This document shows positions 1 to 6,078 of a DNA stretch of 7,737 bases, piece by piece. The notes under the pieces are model-generated. The model did not search any database, was not told where the DNA came from, and worked only from the letters and a program-made list of their open reading frames with translations. The first letter of the stretch is position 1. Each line of letters opens with the position of its first letter. A program made the translations under genes and the position numbers. Origin of the DNA: TMED14 sp041192685 (GTDB lineage: Bacteria; Bacteroidota; Bacteroidia; Flavobacteriales; Schleiferiaceae); NCBI GenBank assembly GCA_041192685.1, contig JBEEMM010000062.1:1-7737 (forward strand), read 5' to 3'.

Positions 1-1
1 G

Positions 2-508
2 GGGCCCGACGCCAAGGTCCTCAACCTCTTTGCCTACACCGGCGGAGCCAGCCTCGCTGCCCGCGCCGCCGGAGCCGACACGACGCACGTGGACTCGGTC
101 CGCAAGGTGGTCGACTGGGGACGCCGCAACATGGAAGCCAGCGGGCTCGACGGCATCCGTTGGGTGGTCGAAGACGCCGCCACCTTTGTGCACCGCGAAG
201 TCAAGCGAGGCAAGACCTACCAAGGAATTTTGCTCGACCCGCCCGCCTACGGCCGCGGACCCGACGGAGAAAAGTGGGTTCTTGAAGAAGACATCGACGG
301 CCTGCTGCGCGACTGCGCCGCCTTGCTCGCTCCGGGCGGATTCCTCGCCCTCAACCTATATTCCATGGGACTCAGCGCTGTGGTGGCCTACACGCTCATC
401 GGCCAGCACTTCAAGCGCCAGCCTGAGCTGCTCGAGCTCGCGGTCGCTGACCCGCAGGGCAAAATCCTGCCTCTGGGCACGGTGGCGCGTTTGAATGCCG
501 GCGCGTAA
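2..508 (+). CDS. Class I SAM-dependent methyltransferase, RlmI/RlmK-like (5' partial)
   Basis: This is the C-terminal part of a Rossmann-fold methyltransferase. The reading frame is open from base 2 to a TAA at 506-508, giving 168 visible codons, so the true start lies outside the window; the GTG at 89 is internal. Motif I (VLNLFAYTGGASLA) binds S-adenosylmethionine and is followed by the acidic end of strand 2 (HVDSVRK). Motif IV is ILLDPPAYGRGP, then a conserved EEDI segment and LLAPGGFLALN. These features match the COG1092/PF10672 group, which includes the 23S rRNA cytosine methyltransferase RlmI and the RlmK domain of RlmKL. An RNA cytosine or guanine target is therefore likely, but the substrate cannot be read from the fragment. 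The N-terminal RNA-binding part, if present, is not visible. The gene converges on the lipoprotein gene across an inverted repeat that starts 5 nt after its stop. Confidence 0.85.
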   Translation, partial: GPDAKVLNLFAYTGGASLAARAAGADTTHVDSVRKVVDWGRRNMEASGLDGIRWVVEDAATFVHREVKRGKTYQGILLDPPAYGRGPDGEKWVLEEDIDGLLRDCAALLAPGGFLALNLYSMGLSAVVAYTLIGQHFKRQPELLELAVADPQGKILPLGTVARLNAGA

Positions 509-513
509 TTCGT

Positions 514-610
514 TGCTCGACCTGCAACGGTCTTCGCACCTAATTACGCTTTACTTTTCACTGAATATCAAGTGCCTGAAGCCGGAGCGAAGACCGTGTC
601 AGGTCGAGCA
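514..610. repeat. Long imperfect inverted repeat between convergent genes
   Basis: The arms at 514-537 and 587-610 are reverse complements at 22 of 24 positions; the two mismatches are adjacent, near the middle. The matching blocks are gcgaagaccgt and caggtcgagca as read in the right arm. After one more mismatch (538/586) two further pairs form (539-540 with 584-585). The central 43 nt or so (541-583) are AT-rich, unlike the GC-rich arms, and contain a small cact/agtg hairpin. The element lies between the stops of the methyltransferase and the lipoprotein gene and nearly fills the gap. No T-tract follows either arm, so it is not a classical intrinsic terminator. It could be a bidirectional terminator or mRNA 3'-end stabiliser, a REP/MITE-like element, or a recognition site. 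I see no clear target duplication. Confidence 0.8.
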
Positions 611-620
611 CCAAGCGGAG

Positions 621-884
621 CTACTGGCAGGTCCAGGTCGTGACCTGCGTCACGCTCACCCCGCCCAACGAAGTCGTTTGGGTAAAGGGTCCCGCAAGCA
701 CGGAGTCGACCTCGGTTCCGCACAATTCGAGCGGACCAATGGGCACCGTAACCGGAGGATCGCCCGCTACCGTCGTGACCTGAGAGGCTTCGCACTCTAG
801 GCAGGTGTTCTCCAACAACTCACAAGAGACGAAGAAGGCAGCGGCAGCAACAGTCAGCGCAGCAAATCGAATTAATTTCTTCAT
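621..884 (-). CDS. Small cysteine-containing lipoprotein, unknown function
   Basis: An 87-aa protein with a clear lipoprotein signal: a basic start (MKKLIR), a hydrophobic alanine-rich stretch (about residues 7-19) and a lipobox-like FVSC with the lipidation cysteine at residue 21. Only about 66 residues remain after processing. They hold four more cysteines (28, 31, 55, 86) in a CxxC pair plus two distant cysteines, and many Thr, Val and Ser residues, which suggests a small disulfide-stabilised or beta-rich domain at the cell envelope. The ATG is 3 nt after the acyl-CoA dehydrogenase stop on the same strand, so co-transcription and perhaps translational coupling are likely; no Shine-Dalgarno is seen. 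I do not recognise the family, and nothing supports a role in acyl-CoA metabolism beyond position. The intact signal peptide argues that the frame is real. Confidence 0.7.
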   Translation of the reverse strand: MKKLIRFAALTVAAAAFFVSCELLENTCLECEASQVTTVAGDPPVTVPIGPLELCGTEVDSVLAGPFTQTTSLGGVSVTQVTTWTCQ

Positions 885-887
885 GGC

Positions 888-2072
888 TTAGGCTTTAAAG
901 GCGCTGAGGCCGGTAATATCCATACCGGTAATAAGCAGGTGAATGTCGTGGGTGCCCTCGTAGGTCACCACCGACTCGAGGTTCATCATGTGGCGCATGA
1001 TGGGGTAGTCTCCAGTTATTCCCATAGCTCCCATCATTTGGCGCGCTTCGCGAGCGATGTCAAGGGCCATGGCCACGTTGTTGCGCTTGGCCATCGAAAT
1101 CATGGCGGTCGTCGCGCGGCCTTCGTTCTTGAGCTGCCCGAGGCGCAAGGTCAGTAGCTGCGCCTTGGTAATCTCGGTGATCATCTCGGCCAACTTCTTT
1201 TGCTGAAGCTGGAATCCGCCGATGGGGCGATCAAACTGAATGCGCTCCTTGCTGTAGCGCAGGGCGGTATCGTAGCAGTCCATGGCTGCACCAAGCACAC
1301 CCCATGCAATACCATAGCGAGCGGAGTCCAGGCAGCTCATCGGAGCTCCAAGGCCTGTTTTGCCCGTTAACAAATTCTCTTTAGGCACTTTGACGTTATC
1401 AAAAACCAATTCGCCGGTTGACGAAGCGCGCAAAGACCATTTGTTGTGGGTCTCGGGGGTGGTGAAACCCTCCATTCCGCGCTCTACGATAAGACCGTGA
1501 ATGCGGCCTGACTCGTCCTTGGCCCAGACCACTGCAACGTCGCAAAAAGGCGAATTCGAAATCCACAACTTGGCGCCATTCAGCAGGTAGTGGTCTCCCA
1601 TGTCCTTGTAGTTGGTGACCATTCCGCTGGGGTTCGAGCCAAAATTGGGCTCGGTGAGGCCAAAGCTGCCCAGCCACTCGCCGTTGGCGAGCTTAGGGAG
1701 GTACTTGCGGCGCTGCTCCTCGTTGCCGAAGGCATAAATCGGGTACATCACCAGCGAACTCTGAACCGAGCAGGTCGAGCGAATTCCGCTGTCGCCGCGC
1801 TCGATCTCCATCATCATGAGTCCGTATGAAATCTGATCAAGGCCCGCACCGCCGTACTCGGCAGGGATGTAGGGTCCAAAGGCGCCCACTTCGGCGAGGC
1901 CCTTGACCAAGTGGCGCGGGAACTCGGCTCGCTGAGCGTAGTCTTCAATAATTGGTGTAACGTCGCGCTTGACCCACTCGCGGGTGGCCTCGCGGACCAT
2001 CTTATGCTCCTCGGTAAGGAGCTCATCCATTAAGTAGTAGTCGGGGTGTTCGTACAAATCCGCACGCATCAT
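888..2072 (-). CDS. Acyl-CoA dehydrogenase, glutaryl-CoA dehydrogenase type
   Basis: A cytoplasmic FAD-dependent dehydrogenase of 394 aa from the ATG at 2070-2072. The family signature FGLTEPNFGSNPSG (about 137-150) lies in the middle beta domain, RYGIAWG (about 252) in the C-terminal helical domain, and the catalytic glutamate is E372 in TYEGTHDIH. The whole chain resembles glutaryl-CoA dehydrogenase, which oxidises and decarboxylates glutaryl-CoA to crotonyl-CoA in lysine and tryptophan breakdown. From memory of the human enzyme, its glutarate-contacting Glu87, Arg94, Ser98 and Tyr369 correspond here to E91, R98, S102 and Y371, all conserved. An in-frame GTG at 2118-2120 would add 16 residues, but a TAccTTTG promoter motif sits inside that extension and Bacteroidota relatives begin near MRADLYE, so the ATG at 2072 (or the next codon, 2069) is preferred. 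The lipoprotein gene follows after 3 nt. Confidence 0.9.
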   Translation of the reverse strand: MMRADLYEHPDYYLMDELLTEEHKMVREATREWVKRDVTPIIEDYAQRAEFPRHLVKGLAEVGAFGPYIPAEYGGAGLDQISYGLMMMEIERGDSGIRSTCSVQSSLVMYPIYAFGNEEQRRKYLPKLANGEWLGSFGLTEPNFGSNPSGMVTNYKDMGDHYLLNGAKLWISNSPFCDVAVVWAKDESGRIHGLIVERGMEGFTTPETHNKWSLRASSTGELVFDNVKVPKENLLTGKTGLGAPMSCLDSARYGIAWGVLGAAMDCYDTALRYSKERIQFDRPIGGFQLQQKKLAEMITEITKAQLLTLRLGQLKNEGRATTAMISMAKRNNVAMALDIAREARQMMGAMGITGDYPIMRHMMNLESVVTYEGTHDIHLLITGMDITGLSAFKA

Positions 2073-2095
2073 CAAGGGGTTTTTGAAGTAGGCCA

Positions 2096-2103
2096 CAAAG
2101 GTA
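2096..2103 (-). promoter_or_regulatory. Putative Bacteroidota -7 promoter element for the acyl-CoA dehydrogenase
   Basis: On the minus strand the sequence reads TAccTTTG, matching the Bacteroidota -7 consensus TAnnTTTG, and ends 23 nt before the ATG at 2072. No clear -33 TTG lies at the usual distance, so the match is incomplete. If real, transcription starts inside the longer GTG-initiated frame, which then could not be the translated form. Confidence 0.45.
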
Positions 2104-2183
2104 CGAAGCAAGTGCGGCACGGCTTGTTTAAGGTCGTCCGTTTGCGCAAGTAATGGGCTTAATTAATGCGGAACCGCTGCGCG

Positions 2184-2534
2184 TTAACTCTTAAGCTTCG
2201 CATTATTCGCATGCCGATCCTTATCGCGTGCGCCTTTGCCCGCCATTCGGCGGTCAAAGGCGGCTTGCAGGTCAGTGCCGGTTTGGTTGGCCAGGCAAAG
2301 CGTCACAAAAAGCACGTCGGCCAGCTCTTCGCCCAAATCCTTGCCTTTATCGGACTCCTTCTCTGACTGCTCCCCATAACGGCGCGCAATAATCCGCGCG
2401 ACTTCGCCTACTTCTTCGCTGAGCTGCGCCATGTTGGTGAGTTCGTTAAAGTAGCGCACTCCAAAGTCCGCAATCCATTGATCAACCTCGGCCTGCAGGG
2501 CCCCAAGGGGTAATTGCGCATCAAACTTCATCAT
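2184..2534 (-). CDS. MazG-like nucleotide pyrophosphohydrolase
   Basis: A 116-aa, mostly helical protein of the all-alpha NTP pyrophosphohydrolase superfamily. The metal-binding motif EExxE is seen as E40-E41-x-x-E44 (SEEVGEVA), and the paired ExxD as E70-x-x-D73 (EELADVL), with the lysine-rich segment KGKDLG between them. A C-terminal KxxxRD-like region (KGARDKDRH) completes the single-domain MazG-like pattern. Such enzymes hydrolyse (d)NTPs to NMP and pyrophosphate with Mg2+ and usually cleanse the pool of non-canonical or damaged nucleotides; the substrate cannot be told from the sequence. The start codon overlaps the dtd stop by one base (TAATG) and an AAGGA lies just upstream, so translation is probably coupled to dtd. 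A second ATG follows directly, making residue 2 an alternative start. It is the last gene of the rsgA-dtd operon. Confidence 0.9.
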   Translation of the reverse strand: MMKFDAQLPLGALQAEVDQWIADFGVRYFNELTNMAQLSEEVGEVARIIARRYGEQSEKESDKGKDLGEELADVLFVTLCLANQTGTDLQAAFDRRMAGKGARDKDRHANNAKLKS

Positions 2535-2986
2535 TATTCCTTGTTTTTAGAGTCCATGGTAATAGTTACAGGCCCGTCGTTGACCAAAGACAGCCTCATG
2601 TCGGCGCCAAAAACTCCGGTCTTAACGGGCAAATTAGCAGTATTCCAGAGGCTGTCGACAAAATCTTCGTAGAGGGGCTTTGAAATACTGGGCTGAGCGG
2701 CCTTAAAATAGCTTGGTCGGTTGCCCTTCTTGGTAGAGGCATGCAGCGTGAACTGACTCACTACCAAAAGTTCACCCCCAACCTCGGTAATGCAGCGGTT
2801 CATCACCCCTTCTGCGTCGGCAAAAAGCCTCATTTTGCTAATCTTTTGGGCAATCCAAAGGTTGTCTTCGGCACTGTCCCCAGCCTCCCAGCCGGCAAGA
2901 ATAAACAAACCCGGTCCAATTTTGCAGTGCACCTTTCCATCAATGACCACGCTCGCCTCGAGCACCCGCTGAATCACTACCCTCAT
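2534..2986 (-). CDS. dtd: D-aminoacyl-tRNA deacylase
   Basis: A 150-aa cytoplasmic enzyme that hydrolyses the ester bond of D-aminoacyl-tRNAs (and mischarged glycyl-tRNA-Ala), recycling tRNA and keeping D-amino acids out of proteins. It begins MRVVIQRV, the usual N-terminus. The active-site motif SQFTL is at 77-81 (T80), followed by the KKGNRPS segment at 86-92, and the C-terminal Gly-cisPro motif NDGPVT is at 136-141; these two motifs form the chiral proofreading pocket across the dimer. The length is normal. The frame is open further upstream (to 3163), but that part lies over rsgA and has no family resemblance. The ATG at 2986 overlaps the rsgA stop in an ATGA junction, giving a 4-nt overlap, and the dtd stop overlaps the next gene's start by one base. 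Confidence 0.96.
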   Translation of the reverse strand: MRVVIQRVLEASVVIDGKVHCKIGPGLFILAGWEAGDSAEDNLWIAQKISKMRLFADAEGVMNRCITEVGGELLVVSQFTLHASTKKGNRPSYFKAAQPSISKPLYEDFVDSLWNTANLPVKTGVFGADMRLSLVNDGPVTITMDSKNKE

Positions 2987-3945
2987 CGAGTGCGGCCCTT
3001 TAAATCGTTGTAGGCCCCGTGGCGGTAGGGGTCGTTCTCGTCTTCGCCCACCAGCATGCTGAGGTAGCTCTCGTATCGGGTTGGAGCAAGCGCATTGGCC
3101 TCGTAGGCCGTCCGCACCGCGCAACCCGGCTCGTCGGAGTGCAGGCAGTTGCCAAAGCGGCACTGCGATGAAAGAGCAAAAATTTCGCGAAAGTAGTGGC
3201 TGAGTTCCTCGCGCTCCATATCGACCAAACCAAAACCCCTGATGCCCGGAGTGTCAATCAAAAAGCCTCCAAAATCCAGGGGATGCATCTCGGCAAAGGT
3301 GGTGGTGTGCTGGCCCTGGCCGTGCGCCGAACTAATGGCTCCGGTGCGCAGCTGCAGGCCTGGCTGAAGGCGGTTGGCGAGGCTGCTCTTGCCCACGCCG
3401 CTGTGCCCGCTAAAGAGCGAAACCTTGCCTTGCAGCGCCTCGCGCAGGGCGTCAAGCCCCTCACCCGTTTCGGCCGAGACCCGCAGGGTCGGGTAGCCCG
3501 CCTGGCCGTAGGCCGCCTCGCGGTAGGCCAACTCCGCCTCGGTCGCCTCATTGAGCTCGTCTACCTTGTTGAAGGCAATGAGGGCCGGAATCCGGTAGGC
3601 CTCTGCCGTGGCTAAAAAGCGATCCATAAAACCAAACAAGGTCTTGGGTTCGGCCACCGTGGCCACCAGCACTGCCTGGTCGATGTTGGCCGCGATTACT
3701 TGGGACTTGTGCGACAAATTCACCGACTTTCGCACCAAATGATTGCGCCGTTCCCGCACCGAGGAGATGGCCCAGCGTCCCTCGGACTCTGGTTCCGCAA
3801 CAACCTGATCGCCCACCGCCACGGGGTTTGTGGCCCTGCTGCCCGAGAGGCGTAGCGAGCCCCTTAGGCGCGCATCGGCCTGGGTTCCGTCTGCAAACTG
3901 AATTCGGTACCAGCTGCCGGTTGATTTTAAGACTAGGGCTTCCAT
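2983..3945 (-). CDS. rsgA: Ribosome small subunit-dependent GTPase A
   Basis: A 320-aa GTPase that acts late in 30S subunit maturation, with GTPase activity stimulated by the small subunit. An N-terminal OB-fold (about 1-70) is followed by the circularly permuted GTPase domain typical of YjeQ/RsgA: G4 NKVD at 126-129, G5 SAE at 157-159, then G1 GHSGVGKS at 180-187, a TTT switch at 214-216 and G3 DTPG at 231-234. The C-terminal zinc finger is complete, with ligands C262, C267, H269 and C275. It is the first gene of a three-gene operon: its TGA overlaps the dtd ATG, and dtd overlaps the MazG-like gene. A TAtcTTTG element ends only 8 nt before the ATG, so the mRNA may be nearly leaderless. It is divergent from the ABC ATPase gene, with 49 nt between the starts. 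Confidence 0.97.
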   Translation of the reverse strand: MEALVLKSTGSWYRIQFADGTQADARLRGSLRLSGSRATNPVAVGDQVVAEPESEGRWAISSVRERRNHLVRKSVNLSHKSQVIAANIDQAVLVATVAEPKTLFGFMDRFLATAEAYRIPALIAFNKVDELNEATEAELAYREAAYGQAGYPTLRVSAETGEGLDALREALQGKVSLFSGHSGVGKSSLANRLQPGLQLRTGAISSAHGQGQHTTTFAEMHPLDFGGFLIDTPGIRGFGLVDMEREELSHYFREIFALSSQCRFGNCLHSDEPGCAVRTAYEANALAPTRYESYLSMLVGEDENDPYRHGAYNDLKGRTR

Positions 3946-3953
3946 CGGAACAC

Positions 3954-3961
3954 CAAAGATA
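3954..3961 (-). promoter_or_regulatory. Putative -7 promoter element of the rsgA operon
   Basis: The minus strand reads TAtcTTTG, a full match to the Bacteroidota -7 consensus, followed by 8 nt and then the rsgA ATG. No TTG is present at the usual -33 spacing. Transcription starting about 5-7 nt after the motif would leave almost no 5' leader. On the plus strand of the same 49-nt gap, TACCTTCG (3968-3975, one mismatch to the consensus) could serve the divergent ABC ATPase gene. Confidence 0.5.
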
Positions 3962-3994
3962 TCGGCTTACCTTCGGCCATCGTTACACCTGGCT

Positions 3995-4690
3995 ATGTCG
4001 ATTGCTGCTGAAAACCTTCGCAAAACCTACGGGCACCAAAACGCCCTTGATGGATTCACTTTAAATGCCCAGCCCGGCAAGATCTACGGGCTGCTCGGGC
4101 CCAACGGCGCGGGCAAGTCCACCTTCATGAAAATTTTGTGCGGACTCCTTCCGGCCGACGCCGGTACCGCCATGGTTCACGGAATGGACTGCGCCCATCA
4201 AAGCCTCGAGGTTCGGCAAATTCTGGGCTACCTGCCCGAGAACAACCCGCTCTACCCCGACCTCTACGTCACCGAGTACCTGCACTATGTGGCGGACCTC
4301 TACCGCGTGAGCCGCGACCGCACTGAAACGCTTATTGCCGACGTGGGCCTGAGCCCCGAGCGGCACAAGCGCATTGCCGAGCTTTCGAAGGGATTCCGCC
4401 AGCGCGTGGGCCTTGCTGCCGCCCTGATTCACGACCCCAAGGTCCTCATCCTCGACGAGCCAACCACCGGGCTCGACCCCAACCAATTGGTCGAAATCCG
4501 TCAGTTAATTCGCCGCGTTGGCCGCGATAAAACCGTGATTTTGAGCACCCACATTATGCAAGAGGTTCAGGCCATGTGCGACGTGGTGGGCTTCATCCGT
4601 CGCGGACAGCTCGTGCGCGAGTCTCCCATCGAGGCCTTTGCCGCCGGCAAAGAAGACCTTGAAGCAGCGTTTAGGGCGGCAACTAAATAG
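3995..4690 (+). CDS. gldA: GldA-like ABC transporter ATP-binding protein
   Basis: A single ABC nucleotide-binding domain of 231 aa. Walker A is GPNGAGKST at 35-43, the Q-loop region reads GYLPENNPLY with Glu replacing Gln (78-87), the signature is LSKGFRQ at 130-136, Walker B is VLILDEP at 150-156, the D-loop GLDP is at 159-162 and the switch histidine is H186. The N-terminus, the PENNPLYPDLYVTEYL segment, LDPNQLVEIR and STHIMQEV closely resemble GldA, which with the membrane proteins GldF and GldG forms the gliding-motility ABC complex of Bacteroidota. As I recall, GldA is near 300 aa; this protein stops soon after the core, so the usual C-terminal extension seems missing. No permease is adjacent, though gldA is often apart from gldFG. 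It could instead serve another ABC-2 exporter. It is divergent from rsgA and converges with der. Confidence 0.75.
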   Translation: MSIAAENLRKTYGHQNALDGFTLNAQPGKIYGLLGPNGAGKSTFMKILCGLLPADAGTAMVHGMDCAHQSLEVRQILGYLPENNPLYPDLYVTEYLHYVADLYRVSRDRTETLIADVGLSPERHKRIAELSKGFRQRVGLAAALIHDPKVLILDEPTTGLDPNQLVEIRQLIRRVGRDKTVILSTHIMQEVQAMCDVVGFIRRGQLVRESPIEAFAAGKEDLEAAFRAATK

Positions 4691-4694
4691 GCCA

Positions 4695-4709
4695 GGCCTC
4701 AGGGAGGCC
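4695..4709. terminator. Short GC-rich hairpin between convergent gldA-like and der genes
   Basis: A perfect 6-bp stem (ggcctc, loop agg, gaggcc) lies 4 nt after the ABC ATPase stop and about 40 nt after the der stop. It may end transcription from one or both sides, but no T-tract follows on either strand, so this is weak support for a terminator. Confidence 0.3.
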
Positions 4710-4751
4710 AGGGGGAAACTTACGTTTAGTAACAAATTGCCACTACACCCG

Positions 4752-6077
4752 CTAGGAGCTTTTGCGCCAAAACAGGTCAATGGGTACGCCACTGAGGTCG
4801 TACATCTGGCGCATTTGGTTTTCTACAAAGCGCGAGTAGCTGTCTTTGATGTACTGCGGCAGGTTGCAAAAGAATACAAACTGAGGGTACTTCGTGGGCA
4901 GCTGGGTAATGAACTTAATCTTAACCTCCTTGCCCTTGTGAATGGGGGGCGGCTGGTTCTTCACGATGGCGAGCAGGCGCTCGTTCAGGTCGGTTTTGGA
5001 GATGCGGGTAGACCGGCGGCGGTGAACCTCCATGCCTTCTTCGATGGCCTTGAGCACGCGCTGCTTGGTTAGGGCCGAGGTAAACACCACGGGAACGTCG
5101 TTAAAGGGCTGCATGCGCTTTAGTATAGCGGCTTTGTACTCCTCCAGGGTTTGGGTCTGCTTCTCGACCAGATCCCATTTGTTGACCACTACCACCAGGC
5201 CCTTGCGGTTGCGGTGGATTACGCTAATTATGGCCAAGTCCTGAGCCTCAATGCTCTGGGTGGCGTCAATGACCAAGAGGCAGACGTCGCAGTCTTCGAT
5301 GGTGCGCAGGGTCCGCATGTTGCTGTAGAACTCCAGGTCTTCGTGAACCTTGACTTTTTTGCGAAGTCCGGCCGTGTCAAGCAGCACGAACTCCATTCCA
5401 AACTTGGCAAAGCGCTGGTTCACGGTATCTCGGGTGGTGCCTGCGATGTCGGTTACGATGCTTACCTCTTCTTCAAAAAGGGCATTGGTAATCGATGACT
5501 TGCCCACGTTGGGGCGGCCTACAATGGCGATGCGGGGCAGGCCCTCCCAGAGGTCGAGTTCGTTGCCTTCGTCGTCCGAAGCCGGCGGCAGAATGGTGAC
5601 CAGCTTGTCGAGAAGCTCGCCGGTTCCGCTGCCGTTCACCGAGCTCAGGGCAAAGGGCTCACCGAATCCGAGGCTGTAGAATTCCGCGGCCTGGTTGGTG
5701 CGCGCGTAGTTGTCAATTTTGTTGGCGACCAAGAGCACGGGCTTTTTTTGCCGGCGCAGCATTTGCGCGATTTCTTCGTCGTCGGGAGTAAGGCCGTCTT
5801 CGGCATCCACCAAAAAAATCACGGCAAAGCACTCGTCAAGGGCCGCTTTGACCTGGCGGCGAATCTCGCCTTCAAATACGTCGTCGGATCCCTCGACCCA
5901 TCCGCCCGTGTCGACAAGGCTGAACATGCGGCCAGCCCATTCTGCACTGCCGTAGTGGCGGTCACGGGTTACGCCCGCGATGGAGTCGACGATGGCTTCG
6001 CGCTTTTGAACCAGGCGATTAAAAAAAGTGGACTTGCCCACGTTGGGGCGGCCTACGATGGCAATTAGCGACCTCAT
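4752..6077 (-). CDS. der: Ribosome biogenesis GTPase Der (EngA)
   Basis: A 441-aa protein with the tandem GTPase layout unique to Der, needed for 50S subunit assembly. First G domain: GRPNVGKS at 9-16, VTRDR at 36-40, DTGG at 56-59 and NKID at 119-122. An acidic linker (about 166-178) precedes the second G domain: GRPNVGKS at 187-194, TTRD at 214-217, DTAG at 234-237 and NKWD at 299-302. The C-terminal KH-like domain (about 355-437) contains HKGKEVKIK and ends with IDLFWRKSS. All motifs are intact and the length is normal. The ATG is 1 nt after the era stop, so the two genes form an operon read era then der. The two P-loop regions share 26 identical bases at the DNA level (5497-5522 and 6031-6056). 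Confidence 0.98.
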   Translation of the reverse strand: MRSLIAIVGRPNVGKSTFFNRLVQKREAIVDSIAGVTRDRHYGSAEWAGRMFSLVDTGGWVEGSDDVFEGEIRRQVKAALDECFAVIFLVDAEDGLTPDDEEIAQMLRRQKKPVLLVANKIDNYARTNQAAEFYSLGFGEPFALSSVNGSGTGELLDKLVTILPPASDDEGNELDLWEGLPRIAIVGRPNVGKSSITNALFEEEVSIVTDIAGTTRDTVNQRFAKFGMEFVLLDTAGLRKKVKVHEDLEFYSNMRTLRTIEDCDVCLLVIDATQSIEAQDLAIISVIHRNRKGLVVVVNKWDLVEKQTQTLEEYKAAILKRMQPFNDVPVVFTSALTKQRVLKAIEEGMEVHRRRSTRISKTDLNERLLAIVKNQPPPIHKGKEVKIKFITQLPTKYPQFVFFCNLPQYIKDSYSRFVENQMRQMYDLSGVPIDLFWRKSS

Positions 6078-6078
6078 T

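Noticed and set aside
495..800. Plus-strand frame of 101 codons over the inverted repeat and lipoprotein gene
   Set aside because: It runs through the inverted repeat and antisense to a gene with a clear signal peptide, and its product is arginine-rich with no recognisable domain.
2142..2149. Perfect 8-bp palindrome ttgcgcaa upstream of the acyl-CoA dehydrogenase
   Set aside because: It could be an operator half-site, but a single 8-bp palindrome is expected by chance and no second copy or spacing supports it.
2160..2183. Short gcgg/ccgc hairpin after the MazG-like gene
   Set aside because: It has a 4-bp stem with a 2-nt loop and no T-tract, which is too weak to call a terminator.
2987..3163. 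Upstream extension of the dtd frame by 59 codons
   Set aside because: It lies wholly within rsgA, reads as low-complexity Arg/Pro sequence, and the family begins at MRVVIQRV.
3196..3615. Plus-strand open frame of 139 codons opposite rsgA
   Set aside because: It is antisense to a complete, motif-bearing rsgA; such frames arise readily on the opposite strand of GC-rich genes.
4061..4486. Minus-strand open frame opposite the ABC ATPase
   Set aside because: It is a shadow of a gene with all ABC motifs, and its translation shows no family resemblance.
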